From NCBI GenBank assembly GCA_026990385.1, contig JALXDL010000054.1, positions 1 to 64,000 on the forward strand: DNA of 64,000 nt, written 5' to 3'. Positions within the stretch are counted from its first letter, which is position 1, and each line of letters begins with the position of its first letter. The stretch is from DRKI01 sp011051875 (GTDB lineage: Bacteria; Desulfobacterota; Desulfobulbia; Desulfobulbales; Desulfobulbaceae). The notes under the pieces are model-generated. The model was not told the origin of the DNA. It made no database searches and was given only the letters and a program-made list of their open reading frames with translations. Below, in pieces: positions 61,608-64,000 of the stretch. The position numbers were made by a program, and so were the translations under genes.

Positions 61608-61838
61608 TCAGTCTTTCCGGCTGGCAGGTTCATCCTCTCCACGACCGGCCGGGTCCGGGGGCGGCTCCGGCCTGTCTTTTCGCGGCTTTTTGCCGGGCCT
61701 TTTCCTGCCGGCGTCTGTCTCGTCCACCGGCGGCCCGTTCTCCTCCTCCGGCGGCAGCCGGGCCTCTTCAAACTGGCGCAACCGTTCCGCTGCCTTGTCC
61801 ATGGGGCCGTTTTTCCGGCCCGCCGGGAGTCTGATCAT
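61608..61838 (-). CDS. Small charged hypothetical protein, first gene of the BNR cassette
   Basis: Protein of 76 residues, rich in Pro, Glu, Lys and Arg (MIRLPAGRKNGPMDKAAERL at the start), predicted disordered. ATG 61838 has GAGGT upstream, and the stop lies 23 bp before the BNR gene. No family was recognised. Its existence is supported mainly by its ribosome site and its position in the cassette. Confidence 0.5.
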   Translation of the reverse strand: MIRLPAGRKNGPMDKAAERLRQFEEARLPPEEENGPPVDETDAGRKRPGKKPRKDRPEPPPDPAGRGEDEPASRKD

Positions 61839-62445
61839 CGGGTATACCTCGCTGTCGATCCAGGGTACCGGGCGGATCAGGCGACACAGGAGAGCCCGCC
61901 CGGAGGGATGCCGTCTGCGGTGATTTGTATTCAGCGTACCCACTGCGTGGTAACAAAACGGTAACATCCGCAGAAATGAAAGCCCGGATCCTGCCGGATT
62001 TTCCGGAAAGATCGGCGCGGCCCCTGTGGGAGGAGGCGAGGTCACCCGGTGGTGTCGGACCTGGTTCACCACAACCGCGGCCGAAAAGGGATGGTCCGGA
62101 GCAGTGTCTTTTCTTGACTCTGGCGGGAAACGTAGTACCTTGGTGCCGCATGGGTAACCGATCACGGGATATCCAATTACCCTGAATTAATAGAGGACTT
62201 GTAAAGGGTTGCACGGTACCACAGCTGCGGGTGATCGAGCTTCACAAGCATACACCCCGTATACCGGGTGGTGCGGGCGCGTGCGGATGGGGTGCTCTGC
62301 AACCGCTTGGCCGCATCCGCCAGGAGTTGGCCGCTGCAGGCTGGATCAGGATCACCTGTGGGAATACCGGCTGAAGCCGGGATGAAAAACAAGGGGCGGC
62401 AGAAGGGGTGCGACCTGCCGGCCGCACTTTTTTCTCTTTTCTGGT
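61839..62445. other. Divergent intergenic region, no gene recognised
   Basis: 607 bp between the BNR cassette and the epimerase gene. It holds family C copy 2 (62165-62217), a direct repeat of GGTAACA-like sequence near 61949-61965, and a possible -35 TTGACT at 62120 without a good -10. It has inverted sequences GGTTGCA (62208) and TGCAACC (62297). No convincing reading frame. Confidence 0.4.
62165..62217 (+). repeat. Family C shared 53-bp sequence, copy 2
   Basis: Matches 50127-50179 at 42 of 53 positions. It is preceded by GTAACCGATCACGGG, a motif also seen at the edge of family A copy 3. Confidence 0.65.
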
Positions 62446-63453
62446 ATGACAGCGCAATCTTCATCGCCACCATGCCTGGTCATCGGCGGCAGCGGGTTCA
62501 TCGGCAGCCACCTGGTGCAGGAACTGCTTCGGCAGGGAAAAGAGGTCAGGGTCTTTGACCGGGCGGTCTATCCGGGGGAGCTGGAGCTGCAGCCCCGGGA
62601 GATGGTGCAGGGTGACATCATGGACCGGGACGGACTCGTCCGCGCCATGCAGGGCTGCCGGACCGTCTTTCACCTGGCCGGCACCCCCATGCTCTGGGAC
62701 CGCGATCCCTCGGTCTTTGAACGGCTCAATCACCAGGGGACCCGCAATGTCCTGGCCGCGATCCGGGAGGCGGGCGAGCTGCGGCTGGTCTTTACCAGCA
62801 CCGAGTCCATCCTGGCGCCCACCCGGGGCAACCTGCCCGTGACCGAGGATGCCCGGCCCAGGCTCGAGGATATGCTCGGGCCCTACTGCCGCTCCAAGTT
62901 CCTGGCCGAGCAGGCCGTGTTCCGGGCCGCGGACGAGGGGCTTGATGCGGTGGTCGTCTCTCCCACCCTGCCCATCGGTCCCGGCGACCGGAACCTGACC
63001 CCGCCCGGCCGCATGGTATCGGATTTTCTGCAGGGCAGGATACCGGGCTACCTGGACTGCATGCTCAACTTCGCCGATGTGCGCGACATGGCCATCTGGC
63101 ACCTGCGGGCCGCGGAACGCGGCCGGCCCGGACGGCGCTACATCCTCTCGGGTTACAACCTGAAGATTATCGAGTTTTTCCAGTACCTGAGCCGGGAGAG
63201 CGGCCGGCCCTGTCCCGGCCTGAAGGTCCCCTGGCTCGTGGCCCTGGCCTGGGCCTACCTGGAGGAGACGGTCTGCCGCATCACCGGCGGCCGACCGAGA
63301 AGCTCGGTGACCGGGGTCCGGCTCTGCCGCCGTTCCATGGCCTTTGACGGCTCCTGGACCTGGCGGGCCCTGGGTCACCGGCCGCGGCCGCTCGAGGAAT
63401 CCATCCGCGACACCGTGGCCTGGCACCGGGCGCGCCTTGCCGGAACCCCTTAG
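62446..63453 (+). CDS. NAD-dependent epimerase/dehydratase (extended SDR)
   Basis: Protein of 335 residues of the extended short-chain dehydrogenase type. The cofactor motif is GGSGFIGSH (residues about 14-22), the catalytic Tyr-x3-Lys is in YCRSKFLAEQ, and FTSTESILAP carries the Ser/Thr partner. It resembles HpnA-type or hydroxysteroid/flavanone-like dehydrogenases (LNFADVRDMAIWHL), so the substrate may be a lipid-linked or sugar compound. No close functional partner can be named. Its stop overlaps that of the convergent sulfotransferase. Confidence 0.8.
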   Translation: MTAQSSSPPCLVIGGSGFIGSHLVQELLRQGKEVRVFDRAVYPGELELQPREMVQGDIMDRDGLVRAMQGCRTVFHLAGTPMLWDRDPSVFERLNHQGTRNVLAAIREAGELRLVFTSTESILAPTRGNLPVTEDARPRLEDMLGPYCRSKFLAEQAVFRAADEGLDAVVVSPTLPIGPGDRNLTPPGRMVSDFLQGRIPGYLDCMLNFADVRDMAIWHLRAAERGRPGRRYILSGYNLKIIEFFQYLSRESGRPCPGLKVPWLVALAWAYLEETVCRITGGRPRSSVTGVRLCRRSMAFDGSWTWRALGHRPRPLEESIRDTVAWHRARLAGTP

Positions 63454-64000
63454 TCGGAAAATGCATATTCCTCGAAGATGGGCTGCAGCCGATTGCGGAT
63501 CATCTCCCGGCTCAGGCCGTACTGTTCGAGGGAGTAGCGGTGCCTGCTCCGGTACTTCCTGGCCCGTCCTGTTTCCTCTGCAAGCCGGGAATCGAAATCG
63601 GGCCGCACCTCCATGCCGAAGGCGCGGTAGATCCTGTGCACCGTGGCCCGCGGATCGGCAACGAGCTCCTCGTAACGGATCTTGAGCAGCCTGTCCGCCG
63701 GGAAATCCTTTTCCAGTTCATGCAGGTGCAGGTAATAGTCGCAGATCAGTTCGGCCAGTTCCCGGCAGGCCCTGTTGTTCTCCCGGGCCCGGGGGGCGAG
63801 ACTCTTCCAGGTCACCTCGAACATGGAAATCAGCGATGGGATCGACTCGTAGGGATGGCGGACCAGGTGGACGATGCGCATGTCCGGCAGCAGGGAGTGG
63901 ATGGTGTCGAGGCGGCCGGCGATGAGCGCCACCTTCTGCAGCAGGATCTTGTCTGGCCCGGTGGCATAGAGATGCCGCTGCAGGCAGCTCTTGTAATAGG
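63450..64000 (-). CDS. Sulfotransferase family protein, 5' partial
   Basis: The frame runs off the window end; 183 C-terminal residues are visible. KILLQKVALIAGRLDTIHSL and RIVHLVRHPYESIPSLISMF match the PAPS-binding 3'-phosphate loop of Sulfotransfer_3-type enzymes, and KDFPADRLLKIRYEELVADP follows as in the family. The 5'-phosphosulfate loop would lie upstream and is missing. The acceptor could be a glycan or lipid. It is convergent with the epimerase gene. Confidence 0.8.
   Translation of the reverse strand, partial: YYKSCLQRHLYATGPDKILLQKVALIAGRLDTIHSLLPDMRIVHLVRHPYESIPSLISMFEVTWKSLAPRARENNRACRELAELICDYYLHLHELEKDFPADRLLKIRYEELVADPRATVHRIYRAFGMEVRPDFDSRLAEETGRARKYRSRHRYSLEQYGLSREMIRNRLQPIFEEYAFSD

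Overview
The window is GC-rich bacterial chromosome with tightly packed genes. The gene content points to a free-living Desulfobacterota (deltaproteobacterial) anaerobe, plausibly of the sulfate-reducing Desulfobulbales type. The clues are a one-module siroheme sulfite reductase, a PflX-like radical SAM protein, a three-subunit succinate/fumarate oxidoreductase with a di-haem-type SdhC, anaerobic-style cobalamin salvage genes and many hybrid histidine kinases. This placement is inferred from gene content only. I see no rRNA, tRNA, CRISPR array, transposase or phage gene.

Layout. 1-4.3 kb: a truncated TerB-like gene, a solute-binding-domain hybrid kinase and a GYF-AIM24 protein. 4.5-10.2 kb: a queuosine-mannosyltransferase-like glycosyltransferase, a KtrB/KtrA potassium uptake pair, shikimate kinase and an ARMT1/DUF89-like protein. 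10.4-13.7 kb: a YfiR-like periplasmic protein coupled to a BarA-type hybrid kinase. 14.0-21.0 kb: a cobalamin nucleotide-loop operon (phosphatase, CobU, CobT, CobS, a CobD-CobQ fusion, CbiB). 21.2-24.5 kb: a secreted orphan and a second potassium system (TrkH/TrkA). 24.9-33.6 kb: housekeeping genes (xseA, a TPR protein, panC, panD, a KdnA-like aminotransferase, rsmJ, kdsB, mdh). 33.9-41.2 kb: a YvcK/CofD-like protein followed by kinase, response regulator and kinase in one overlapping operon. 41.5-46.0 kb: a J-domain protein and a heterodimeric ABC exporter. 46.0-50.1 kb, minus strand: a Cache-AlbA_2 membrane protein, a lipoprotein solute-binding protein, DUF3124 and SYLF. 50.7-55.4 kb: siroheme reductase, then sdhC-VOC-sdhA-sdhB on the minus strand. 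55.6-58.3 kb: PflX-like protein, Sel1-repeat protein and TauE/SafE permease. 58.3-61.8 kb, minus strand: a four-gene cassette around a BNR propeller protein. 62.4-64.0 kb: an epimerase and a truncated sulfotransferase.

The least explained content lies between the genes. Repeat family A (four copies, about 110-160 bp) and family B (three copies, about 155-176 bp) are imperfect palindromes with terminal inverted repeats. They resemble MITEs or REP/BIME-type structured repeats and sit almost only between genes. Two family B copies begin at the base after a stop codon, and all three carry a conserved short hydrophobic reading frame. Shorter shared sequences (families C and D) and a 15-bp tandem repeat also occur.

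The most interesting gene-level observations are the CobD-CobQ fusion, the VOC gene inside the sdh operon, the BNR cassette with a duplicated C-terminal domain, the YvcK-like/phosphorelay operon, the YfiR-kinase pair, the AlbA_2 receptor and the ARMT1-like protein with an altered metal-site motif.
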